Positions 1 to 10,499 of a stretch of DNA of 64,000 nucleotides are shown piece by piece. How positions within the stretch are numbered: position 1 is the first letter of the stretch; each line of letters begins with the position of its first letter. The stretch is from NCBI RefSeq assembly GCF_040183065.1, contig NC_091132.1, positions 165,010,102 to 165,074,101 of the forward strand, read 5' to 3'. The notes beneath the pieces are model-generated. The model ran no database searches, had not been told where the DNA came from, and worked only from the letters and a program-made list of their open reading frames with translations. Both the position numbers and the translations under genes were made by a program. Origin of the DNA: Periplaneta americana. Taxonomy: Eukaryota > Arthropoda > Insecta > Blattodea > Blattidae.

Positions 1-150
1 TTTTAGGCACCTAAAATAGGCTCTACACATTGTCAATTAGGCACTAAATATATGCTTTTCGGCACCTAAAATAGGTTCTACAAATTGTGAATTAGGCACT
101 AAATATACACTTTTCGGCACTAAAATTGCAAATTTGGGCACCTAAAATAC
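1..150. repeat. Tandem repeat, about 55-bp period
   Basis: Two nearly complete units and part of a third can be read, starting at about 6, 61 and 116. Each opens with 'ggcac(c)taaaat' and contains 'attaggcactaaatata'. The array is cut by the left window edge, so its real length is unknown. The repeated 'taggcac' motif continues in decayed form to about 190. It could be a satellite edge or an internal minisatellite of a transposon. Confidence 0.7.
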
Positions 151-199
151 AAATTAACACAACTCAGAATAGAGTTTTTTACACCTAAAATGTGTATCT

Positions 200-2611
200 A
201 CCTACTGAAAATGCAACAACAACTTTAATAATTAATATTAGGCATTGCGATGTATTAATTATAGTTACAAGAACAGAAAAATTATTTTGGTTGGTTTATG
301 GTTTTATTAAAATCTAAAATAATTGTGTTTAATTATATCAGTAATTATTATGTATTTGTCTAGTTCTGCAGTAGTTATTAGTGGTATTAGTCTGGGCAGC
401 TTTCGCTTTATCATCGGAGCCATTAACATGCTGACTGATGTGATTTTTTCTCTCGCGACACCTCAACACCAGAAAACAATAGTTATAATTACTGCATAAT
501 ATTCATTATTGATATTAGAAGGTCAATTATTGAAATGCACATCACTGGTACCAATATTTTAAATTAAGTCTACCAGAAGAACAATTTCCTTATAAATCCG
601 TCCATTTTATCTCTGGCTGTTATGTTAAAATCTTGGTTTCCCAAACTACTATTTCAAGTGTTTGAAGAAACTGATCAGAAAGAAGCCAAAACGAATTGAA
701 GTCGGTCTAATATATTATGAGACAAGGTTGGGAAGTGCTTTTCACAAAATCGAACAAAAGTTTGAAAAACGATTACAGCGAGTTTTTCAATTTCAGAGAT
801 TGTGCAATCCACTTCACAAACGTGAATTGTACAACATTTTTAAAATTGCAAGTACAATGTATTTTGCATTGAAAATTCAGAGTAATATTATTCCAAAGCT
901 TTCGCAAAACTGCACTTTAATAGTAATTTATTTAATCTGGCAGAGCTAAGGCTATTAGGACTTCTAACTAAGTAACAATAAGTGCACTGTAATGGGTCTA
1001 TTTCAGTATAGTTTTATGTTATGAAGAATGGTTTCCAAAGCAACAAATTTCTGTGTGAGAATTCTAACTATCAAAGATTAACAACAGTAGCTGTAAATAA
1101 GGCAAAAAAATAGCTTTGCATATTGCAATTTCTAGTTTTGCAGGTATCGATGAAAGATAAGTAGTTGGGTGGTATCTACTGATTTTGAGTAAAATTATCC
1201 ATATTCACGATCTTACAGGCATTTGTATTTTTCGAATGGGGTTAATTAGTGGTATGGTAATGGAGGGGTTGCTTAATATCTCACCCAAAAGTGAGAACCA
1301 CTTCCTTAAGGAATGGAGTAGGCAGTTGCAATGACGAGAATTTGCAACGGTAAATGATGAAGGGTAACAGGAAGTGTTATGATGAGGTAAACTAAAAGTG
1401 CCGGTGATCTGAGATCGAGTATTTAGGGTATGGTTGGAACATAAATTCACAAGATGAGATAACAGATAAGTTGGCGTTGAGGTGTGCTGAATTTTAAATA
1501 GCAGAAAAGACAGTGTGAAGTCCTGTGGTCATAGCATTGTAATATGCAAAAAGAACATACGAAAATAGTGAAACAACCAGGTAGGTTGCTCATAGTTTAT
1601 ATTACTTATAAAACTGTTCAAAACCTACAACGATATAATATGTATTAACGGCAAATAACAACAATTTGATGATCAATTAGGAAACTAATATCCGAACGCA
1701 CGAAAAAATTGTTTCTGGTCAGCGAGTGCCTACCCTCAGCTTAAGGCTGCGGTGCTTCCCTTTGAGTCGTCCACCGAAAAAAAATTCAACAATGTTTGCA
1801 CAGTATCCATAATGCACAAATTGTCAATTGAAAATGTGGTGTAAATGAACAAACAGTACAACATAATCTGTCTACGTTCCCCTTAAATTATCTTGAAAGC
1901 TATTTTCGTGCCTAAACGAAAATAGTATTGAAAATTTCAAGCCGTTTATTATACCCTTTCCAATAACTACAATTGAGGGGTTTGCCGGAATATGGGTGTA
2001 TACGTCGATATGGTGAAATGTGATACAGGCAATCTCAGATTTTAAAACGCACCTGAATAAAATGTTATACGGATAGTGAACAAAATTATAAATTAAATTT
2101 AAAATCCTAGTGAATATAAATGTTTTGTAGCACTTAAGCAATTTATATTATTAAATTTCCTTATATTTGTACCATATAAAACTTCGGTCTATACGCCCTT
2201 GTTCCATATAATGATTTGCTTAGGGGATTTAATGTAGATTTCAGATTTAAATTTCACACGGAATTGAAACAAAGATATATTTTATGACATTTATTATCTA
2301 CTTCTAAAGTAATTCACATTATTTCAGATATACTGAGTAGACATTAAGTACGCAAAGCAAAATCTCTGAATATAGGCTAACAGAAAAAGAAAATCTCCAT
2401 TTTGTGTGAACATAAATAAATAAAATTTACTGTTTGTATAATCCTGATAACAATAAGCCCAAAAATTTGAATATTGTAACAAATCTCTTTATATAACATA
2501 ACATTTCCGTCTGAATCTACGAGTTTCATAAATTTGTTTACTCTTAAAGCAAGGACAATAATGAACATAAAACCTGTCAAACGAAACAACTGGAGTGAAT
2601 AATTTGAACTA
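200..2611. other. No recognisable gene
   Basis: AT-rich sequence with only short open frames (the longest encodes 95 residues at 662-949) that match no family I know. No splice-linked exon series, tRNA or clear transposon ends were seen. Confidence 0.5.
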
Positions 2612-2613
2612 TA

Positions 2614-3311
2614 CAGGGTGTTTAAAAAATACGGGGCATAATTTCAGGTATGTATTTCCCACATGTAGACAATCAAAATAGTTCATTACAACATGTGTCC
2701 GGAAATGCTTTATTTCCGAGTTATGGCCTTCACAACATTGAAATTCACCGGAACCATACCTCATGTTTTAGAAGACACTCCACTGATCAATCGTCAACAC
2801 ATTCACTTCTTGCATGATGGCGCTCCTGCACACTTCAGTCGTACGGCTCGCCGGTACTTGGATCGAAGGTTTCCTGATCGATGGATAGATAGAGGTGGAC
2901 CAATTGCTTGGCCTCCACGCTCACCTGATCTGAACCCTCTCGATTTATACTTGTGGGGCCATTTAAAATCATTGGTTTATTCGTCTCCGGTGCCTGATTT
3001 GGAATACCTTCGGAATCGAATTGTGGCATGTTCTGAGGACATACGCAATACTCCTGGGGTTTGGGATCGTGTTCGCAGGTCAATGAGACATCGATGTGAG
3101 GCCTGTATTCAAGCAGGAGGTGGACATTTTGAACATCTTCTGTAATGACAACGACTTGCTAAAAGAAAAACGTTCCGGTGAATTTCAATGTTGTGAAGGC
3201 CATAACTCGGAAATGAAGCATTTCCGGACACATGTTGTAATGAACTATTTTGATTGTCTACATGTGGGAAATACATACCTGAAATTATGCCCCGTATTTT
3301 TAAACACCCTG
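2614..3311 (+). mobile_element. Tc1/mariner-type element, internally deleted, with long TIRs
   Basis: The ends are inverted repeats of about 138 bp (2614-2751 and 3175-3311, nearly perfect, starting 'cagggtgttta'). They are flanked by TA on both sides (2612-2613 and 3312-3313), the target duplication of this superfamily. At 698 bp the element is far shorter than a full one (1.2-1.5 kb). It keeps only the 3' half of the transposase between the repeats. This is a non-autonomous deletion derivative; the near identity of the arms suggests fairly recent activity. Confidence 0.85.
2750..3145 (+). pseudogene. C-terminal half of a mariner-type transposase
   Basis: The open frame running to the TAA at 3143-3145 contains FLHDGAPAHF, WPPRSPDLNP and DLYLWGHLKS, and ends GGHFEHLL. 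These are the second and third catalytic blocks and the usual C-terminus of mariner-like transposases. Counting from the first methionine of the frame (2693), the aspartate of HDGAP is residue 42 and that of NPLD is residue 84, leaving 41 residues between. That matches the DD41D spacing known for rosa-type elements. The helix-turn-helix region and first catalytic aspartate are missing, so it cannot be an active enzyme. Confidence 0.8.
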
Positions 3312-3896
3312 TATATATTTTCTTAGTCTCTACAAAGAGAAAACACACACAGTACATTATGCGGTAACGCACAGCACTAGCTCTACTTGTAGACTGACTG
3401 ACTAAATCGCGCACGCACGCAGCCCTGTCCTGCAGGTATGTACAGTACAATCAGAACAAAATTTCGCTACTATAATTAGCGAATTATTCACTACAATTTA
3501 AACCGTTTTCCCGAAGAAGGGCGTAGAGGTCTATCCGCCTTTCTTCCAGCAAACCCCTCAATTACAATCACTTTCTGTCCTTCGTAGATAACGTAGTCTA
3601 TTTCCCAATCTTTAATATTTTATTCTCTCTTTCCTACATAAATTATGTATGAGATGTGTTTTGTTTTATATTTTATAATTTGTTTTTGGCTGTATATTAT
3701 AGTATAATGTTAATTTCAAAAGCGTCCATTGTCTCCTATAACTAAAATGATAATTCACGACGATCTATCTCCAACGCAGATGAACATCATGGTCAAGTGG
3801 GTTTCATCTCATTTGGGTATTTAATAATTAAAATATATATATATATATATAATTGTTGTAAATATTTTAAAGACTGATAGAATATTTTCTGCCTAG
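3312..3896. other. Intergenic, no gene seen
   Basis: No coding signal. A short (AT)n run lies at about 3833-3850, just before the acceptor of the orphan zinc-finger-family exon. Confidence 0.5.
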
Positions 3897-4221
3897 GATT
3901 GGAATGCCCACAAAGAGGAAATCATCAGAATCCGTCGGTATTGTACATGTAGAGAAGACGATTGTGTGTCAGATTTTAAATAGTTCAGGTTCCTCGGAAA
4001 AACCTGTGGGGATTCATGAAGATGAGAAGCAACTTGAAATCAAAGCATCTGAACCTTGTTTCTCGAAATCGTCAACTGAGATGTATTTCCAGAACGGCCT
4101 GAATATTGTGTGGCCTACTTCAGTTTCGATCTGCCATTCTGAACTGACAGTCCTGGAGCTACAGGCTACTTGTAAGTCTATGGAGACCATAACCCTAATG
4201 TTCTCTATGAGATGGCGCTAA
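3897..4221 (+). pseudogene. Orphan finger-exon leader of the zinc-finger family, no fingers
   Basis: An acceptor (ttctgcctag) is followed by 'gattg', exactly as in the finger exons at 20996, 34481 and 49338. In the same phase it reads through a stretch with the family's spaced residues: C-[EQ]-I, then SGSS-KP, then DEKQLE. It reaches a TAA at 4219-4221. No C2H2 motif follows. Where fingers should start the sequence becomes unrelated, so the array was lost or never joined. A consensus donor (gtaagt) begins at 4172 inside the frame, so it could also be an internal exon. No partner exons are seen upstream in the window. Same strand as genes A to C, so it may mark a further, ruined member of the cluster. 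Confidence 0.6.
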
Positions 4222-5562
4222 TGCTTGTAATCACAGGTGGAAATTAAAATCTCTCCGATTTCCTAAGTGCAGTAAATGAATAAGTCTGTCGCCTGCCATT
4301 GTAAGTGCTAGGGTAAGTTACCTACAAAGAATACAATTATATCTGAAAAATAAAAATGTATGCTGTGTAATCTACGAAATAGGTTATAATAATATTAGGA
4401 TGTTGAAACAACATATGTATAATAAGAGTATTCCTTCAACTTCACGGAATTCACCTGGGGAGGAATATGATTAACTTTTATATTGCCTACATAAAAACAT
4501 GTTACAGTAGAGTATCGATTAACCGGCCTTCTGTGTTACCCGGTTAGTTTTTTTTCTTTTACAGTAGTGTAGTACGTAAATTCAGTACTGAACAATAACA
4601 AAGTCTTTTTAAGTAAATTACATTAGGTACTATGCTGAATTATGAATAAAAAACAGTTTATTATGTACATGTGAGTATAGTGTGATTTACATTACTGGGT
4701 TCGACCTCTGAACCTTTAATTTTACAGGATCAAAAACCACATAGCGCTCTCAACCTCCGTATAATCCGGATTCTTTGTTATCCCGATTGCCCTTGGCTTA
4801 CATAGTCCAAGATGCACTGGTGACATTAAAAAAGTTTAACAAGCAGTTCTCTAATGCTTACGTATGTTAAACATATACGATATACGTCCATTGTAATTGT
4901 AAATGTTACCTAGAATTAATATAATAAGTTCGTCCGAACCGGCCGAAAATCATCACTGCCAAGATGCATTTAACCATTTTACGATTTTTTCAGCTGTGTA
5001 GCTGTTGTAGTTCATATTCGATAACTGAAAATATTTCCATCGTTTTTACGACGGTTAAATACGCCGCAAATGTAAGTTTGAAAAAATTGTCCAAAAGTAG
5101 TCAAACTCAATAAATATCCCACACTGAAAGCCCTCATAATCCGGTACAATTTGCTCAGAACTCGCATCGTTTCTGATGAGTGGTTATCCTATTGAAATGT
5201 GGGCAGAAATTAGAATGGAATGCAGGCTTACATTCATTCAGTTATCATCTGTAAACATAATTTTGTTGTTCCAAATGATCCACAAATTCACACGCGAAAT
5301 ATTAAAAAATCTATGGATGCATGCAAAATGCAAGTTAAAACATAAATTTGAAACATCACGGCAATTGTTTCCGCCTTACAGGAATTCTGTGCGCGGACAA
5401 AAATGCAGGAATGTTTGAAACATTTGTTATTACATTGCATGCAAACTACGCTTTGTAGAAATCAAGTAAAATTGTAAGTACAAGCATTACTATCAATAAA
5501 GTGTCATTGTATTATCATTATAATTTAAAGTTCTTTATTCTCCTTTGAGAACAACTGAACAA
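4222..5562. other. Intergenic; possible pogo/Tigger-like remnant at about 4505-5180
   Basis: The segment beginning 'cagtagagtatcgattaa' after a TA at about 4504, with several 'aatccgg'/'taaccgg' words downstream (4750-4780, 5135-5145), resembles the end of pogo/Tigger elements. No matching inverted end or transposase was found, so this is weak. An open frame of 80 codons at 5176-5418 is not recognisable. Confidence 0.25.
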
Positions 5563-8500
5563 TAGAGATGGGTAAAAAATAACACAACAGTTATTTTGTA
5601 ACTGTCCCGGTCTCGGAACTGTTGCAAACATGAACAGTAGGTCGGAACCTCCTGTTCCGAAATAACATTATTTCGACTCCGAGATGCTCACTTGTCCAGC
5701 TGTGGCGGACCCGCAGTATGCGTTGCGCAAGGCATGTTCCGACTCCGAGACAACAGAGAACAGTCGGAACACATTCCGTTGAACTGACAGCTCCGGCTAC
5801 ACTGTTCTCGTCGTTCTTTATGTTGTACTTGGAACAAGTTGGAACTTGAAACTCTCATGTGGATGGATGGGGAAGCATGGAAATTCAAATGCTTGGAGTG
5901 TGGTCATGATTAATGACACAGAGCGAGGTGCGATGCGAAGTTTAAATTCTTACATTGGTACAGATACGTTTCTAACATTTTACTAAGCCAGTGGGGAGGT
6001 TTCAGGTTTCACTACTGCAAATATATAAATATGTCTTTTTATTATTTATGAAATTATAATGTAATTATTATTATAACTAAGCATTAAGAAGAGTAAAAAT
6101 AAGTATTAATGATTTGTTTTGTTTTTCTTTTACTACTTAACACGGAGAACAAAAATTACATGCTACACGTTTTACATATCATGTTAAATTTTTGAGTTGG
6201 CTACCGTGTCATTATGACTATGTACCAAAACCGTTGCTTACGAGATTACACAAGCTGGCGCATAGAGCTTGAAAAACGAGTCTGAAGTGGTTCCCTCGTA
6301 ATGCCAATTCCGCCGCTCGGAGCGCTGTTCTGCCCTATATATTCATAGCAGAAGACTTAAAAGACATTGACATTTGGGACATTTAAAGGAGAAGACTTAA
6401 AAGACATTGACATTTGGGACATTTAAAGGACTCACCATTGCTTATTAAATGCTTCGTACAATATTTTATGGACAATAGACGTAATTTGCAAACTTCTACT
6501 CCTCAATTATATTACAATAAAAGGCTGTCATTCTTGATATTAAAACATATTACATATAAACTGAGGGACTGTCTGCTCTGTACTTCAGTTCATACACCAA
6601 ACATTTCATGAAATAAATTAACTTGACATCTTACATATACGCACTATAGCCTACCCTTTTCACCTAATATTATTAATATTGTTATTAAATAAGATATTGC
6701 AACTAATTAAGGTACTGCATTATCTTTAATTTCCTTGAATTCATAATTAAGCATTTGCAAGAAGGCGTAACTTTTCCCTCTCTTTTAAAAAAATACGAAC
6801 GTCACAATAATTGAGAAGTATAATTATTACGCGATTTTTTCTTGCAGTGGTGAAAACATTTCTATAGGCCTACTGATTAATCTATTGAGCAGAGTAATAG
6901 TAAACGCTGTAGTATTCTTTTCTGAAGCCAAGATTTTCGCAAGAACTGAAGTGCGACACATGTAAAGATGAGGAAATGTCCCTCTTTCTTTTGGGAAAAC
7001 TTGTGAAGCCACTACTGGACAATATTGCCAAAGATATTTCCAGTAAATACGAAGTGATTAGGAAACTTAATCAGAAGCCCCTAAATATAAAAGTGCTGAA
7101 AGTGCAATAAACTGGGACATTTCTTAATTACATATAGAACACTGGAACTGACTATCTACAAGGACCCTCGTGTTATAAATATTATGATTATTTCAGATTG
7201 TGATACAGTTATAAGCGTACATTCCTAAAATTTAAAAGTAACAATGAGGATGCCCTATGTTATAGGAAAGTTTTAAACGTGTACATTTAACTTTTTTATG
7301 AATGATTTCCTGATCAAGATTTTCATTACCTATGTGCAAACTTTTGAAGTGAAGAGTGCAGTAAGAAACTGTTGGACATCTGATCAGTATTTTAATCATG
7401 TACTGGTTACAGTACATTAGATGTCTTCTTGAATATACCTGATGAGGTATATATATGAAGTTTGTATCGTCAGTAATCAAGTAGCCTACTTATGTATGTA
7501 ATTTTTATTATCTGTACAGAAAAAAAAATAGCTTACGTGATAGTATGAAGTAATCTCTCACGAAATAATAAGGAAGAGAAAGGTGCTTAAATTTAAATAT
7601 TGAAAACAGGATGATAAGAAGAAAATAATTTTTACTTCCTTTCAATTATTAATGAAACCTGGCCACTCACCATTCGCAGTTGATTTCTATGGTTACAGGT
7701 CTATTCTTCATATTCTGTAGCTTTCAAATAATTTCTAAAATAAATATTACGCCTACTTAGCTCTTGTAAAACGAAATTTTCACTTTTACTTTCAACGGAA
7801 CACTCACTTATATTCAGTTCTTGTATCTTGCAGTAAATTATCCATTTGTGATCATCTTTCCAATATAACCTCCCATATAACCACTTAAAATCATGAGCTA
7901 GAATTTATTATTTTAAAAACATTTCCACGTACATACTGTTATAATTGTTATGAACCACAATACAAAAGACAACACTGTGAAATTGGATTAATTTACCAAG
8001 ATCAACATCAATACTGGTAGTATAAAATCAATATAGGCCTAGGCTATATTATTTCATTATTTTATGGTATTAATTAGAAGAATTAATTTTGAAGAATTTA
8101 CAAATATGCTGAAATAATTTATGACACCTCTTATAGAAATGTAAAAATATGTATGTACATTTTGAAACAATGGGTATAGCACCACTTGAAAATGTTGAGC
8201 ACTTTAACAGTAACTTGTAAATTGTTCCATCACGTTGTCTATAGTGTTCATTTAATGTAGCACTTTTAGAATGAACGTGGTTCACATACATAAGAAGAAA
8301 TGACGATGGAATGAGTCGAGACATACAGTTTTCTTTAATTTTTAGTAAATGATGAAGTTGAATATATACTGTTACTTCATATCCTAACATAAGTAGAGTT
8401 GCCACCATAGATGTAACACCTGAAATGAATATAAAATAAATTAATGTATTGGTAATGTACAAGAATAAAAAGAAATTAGGCTAGACATAACCTCACAAAA

Positions 8501-9714
8501 TTACAAACACATGCTAAAACAAAAAAAAAAAAACTTTACGTATCCGTATATAATAAAACTAGATATTCTAGATATAATTTAATTCACACGATAACCACCT
8601 CAGCCTATTTCGCAGCAGCCATTAGTTACCAGTTTGAGGTGCATTACCTAATCTCATACTAACCTTGTTAAGTTCTCGTACCTAATTCACTGATAATTAC
8701 GTAACAATACACAGGTCTAAAATACAGACAAATACACATTAATTACCGAATAAGTACAGCATGAAAATAATTAATTACTTTTGTCGGTATTTTCTAAAAG
8801 AGAAAGGGAAAACAGTAACAACATTATCTTCAACGTTTACATCACGTCGTTCACATTTTCATTAGGCCTATATCAGTAATGCTTGGTAAGTGAAACAATG
8901 CATGAAATTATTTTACATTTCGGGTCACATCATTCGAGAGTCGGAAAATGCAATTCGCCACTTTTAACATAGCATTGCTTGTTATATGAGAGAACTTTGA
9001 CATTTACCTTAACCTATAAATATACGACCTGTTGGTACAGAGTTCTTCACATAGCAAAACACAGACAATTTTCGAATATAACTTAGCTGAACAAACTTCA
9101 AATAACATTGTAATATGCTTGGCATATTTGTAATATTCGTACTCAATGAGTAATGCACAGTTAATCGAACTATTTTCACGATGCACAATGCTTTGTAATG
9201 GTACTATTCATCATTTCATAGGGCAGAGAGGCGAACCTAGCGCCAGAAATTGTCATGACTCACAGAGACCTACTCTCGATCGTGCTATGCGCCAGCTTGT
9301 GTAATCACGTAAGCAACGACCAAAACTATAAGTGTTGCATTCTGACCTTGTATTCATCAGCTGTTTAGTTACTGAACATGAAGCTTCTGCTGGCATACAC
9401 AGCAAGTTTCCAAAACCGATTCGAATGTGCATTGGAATGTCATCTTTTGAGAAGCATGTGTGCTATGTCATGCCGATAACGTATTTCAAAAGGAGTCCGA
9501 GCGATGAATGCTCCAACGCTATGTGGAAGCTGCTTGGTGAAGAGGGAGGGTAGTCTTTTGAACTCCTCAAAAGGAGCGAGAGTCGATAAACGATTCCGAC
9601 TCATCTCTATAGACTACTTGTAAAGTTGTAACTGTTATTTCGGAACTGTTGTTTGGAACAGTATTTTCCGGAACCGGAACTGTTCCGAGAAAAGAACAAC
9701 TTTGCCCATCTCTA
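5563..9714. mobile_element. hAT-superfamily DNA transposon, 4.15 kb, no recognisable transposase
   Basis: The ends are inverted repeats 'tagagatgggtaaa' (5563) and 'tttgcccatctcta' (to 9714), flanked by an exact 8-bp duplication ctgaacaa (5555-5562 and 9715-9722). Both are diagnostic of hAT elements. Subterminal sequence at both ends is rich in 'gttccga/ggaac' words typical of hAT transposase binding sites. Inside are inner inverted repeats at about 6222-6268 and 9282-9327, and a perfect 40-bp tandem duplication at 6351-6430. I could not recognise hAT transposase in any frame. The longest frame (8070-8462, - strand, 130 codons) has no known motif. It is probably non-autonomous or strongly decayed. 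Confidence 0.85.
6351..6430. repeat. Perfect tandem duplication, 2 x 40 bp
   Basis: The unit starting 'gaagacttaaaagacattg' occurs twice without a mismatch (6351-6390 and 6391-6430) inside the hAT element. Perfect identity suggests a recent slippage or repair event. Confidence 0.9.
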
Positions 9715-9760
9715 CTGAACAATGTATGTCTATCGTGTGTAATCTCGTAAGCAACGATGT

Positions 9761-10028
9761 CTATGCACCGCTTCCTTGTATGTATCACTGTCACTTAGAT
9801 CTATGTGAACACGCAACTCGACTCAGCATCTTAATTTGGAATGCTGATATACATTTCTTGGAAGTGTATAATTATATTGTAAGTAAACATGGCTCTGATC
9901 ATGAATATTTTATTATTATTATAGATTGATTATGATATATATATTACTTCAGTATAAGTGGTTTCTGATTACAGCGGTACATATTTTCCGCGAGAGTATC
10001 ATTATTCATATGTGCACCATATTCGCCA
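9761..10028 (+). promoter_or_regulatory. 5' noncoding exon region of gene A, copy 1
   Basis: First copy of a tandem duplication of about 270 bp (copy 2 at 10033-10312). It contains a transcribed-looking stretch ending in a donor ttgtaagt with GT at 9879-9880. No ATG-initiated frame of note precedes the donor. The next acceptor upstream of the gene A start codon is at 10400-10401, so this is most simply a 5' UTR exon with its flanking promoter. Gene A would then have two alternative first exons. No TATA box was convincing. Confidence 0.45.
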
Positions 10029-10032
10029 TATG

Positions 10033-10312
10033 CCTATACACTGTTTGCTTGATAGTGTCACTGCCCTTTAGATCTCAGTGATCACGCGAACTCGTCTCTG
10101 CATCATCCTTCATTTGGGACGTTGAAATACGACATTTCCTGGAAGTATATATTGTAAGTAAACATGAGCTTTAATCTTGAATATATTATCATTCTAGATT
10201 GATTACGGTCTATGTATTACTTCAGTATAAGTTATTTCTGATTGCAGCGCACATAATTTCCCCGTAAGTATCAATATTCATATGGATCATAACATAGTGC
10301 TCCATATTCGCC
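10033..10312 (+). promoter_or_regulatory. 5' noncoding exon region of gene A, copy 2
   Basis: Second copy of the duplication. It keeps the donor (attgtaagt, GT at 10154-10155), the following 'aaacatg', and the downstream 'tattacttcagtataagt' segment. It differs from copy 1 by many substitutions and small gaps, so the duplication is not recent. It lies about 250 bp before the acceptor in front of the gene A start codon. Confidence 0.45.
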
Positions 10313-10406
10313 GTAAAAATCACAGTTTGTAACAACGAGTAAAGACGTTTTCCTAACAGCTTACGATCTGCAAATGGATGTCAGTTTCTTAATTCTTTCA
10401 GTAACT

Positions 10407-10499
10407 ATGGATGTGATCAAGGCGGAACTCAAGGTCGACGCACTGTCTCCAGCAACAAGTGAATACACAGATGAGGATGAGAAGAAACCTATTTTAGAG
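10407..10499 (+). CDS. Gene A coding exon 1 (MDVIK exon)
   Basis: Thirty-one codons ending in phase 0 at donor gaggtata (GT at 10500-10501). The peptide is acidic at its end (TDEDEKKP). This is the only MDVIK-type exon in the window; units 2-4 do not have their own. Confidence 0.85.

Noticed and set aside
2835-3083. 82-codon - strand frame
   Set aside because: Antisense shadow of the mariner transposase fragment.
8070-8462. 130-codon - strand frame, possibly a receptor fragment
   Set aside because: It has some hydrophobic stretches but no recognisable motif, and it lies in the hAT interior.
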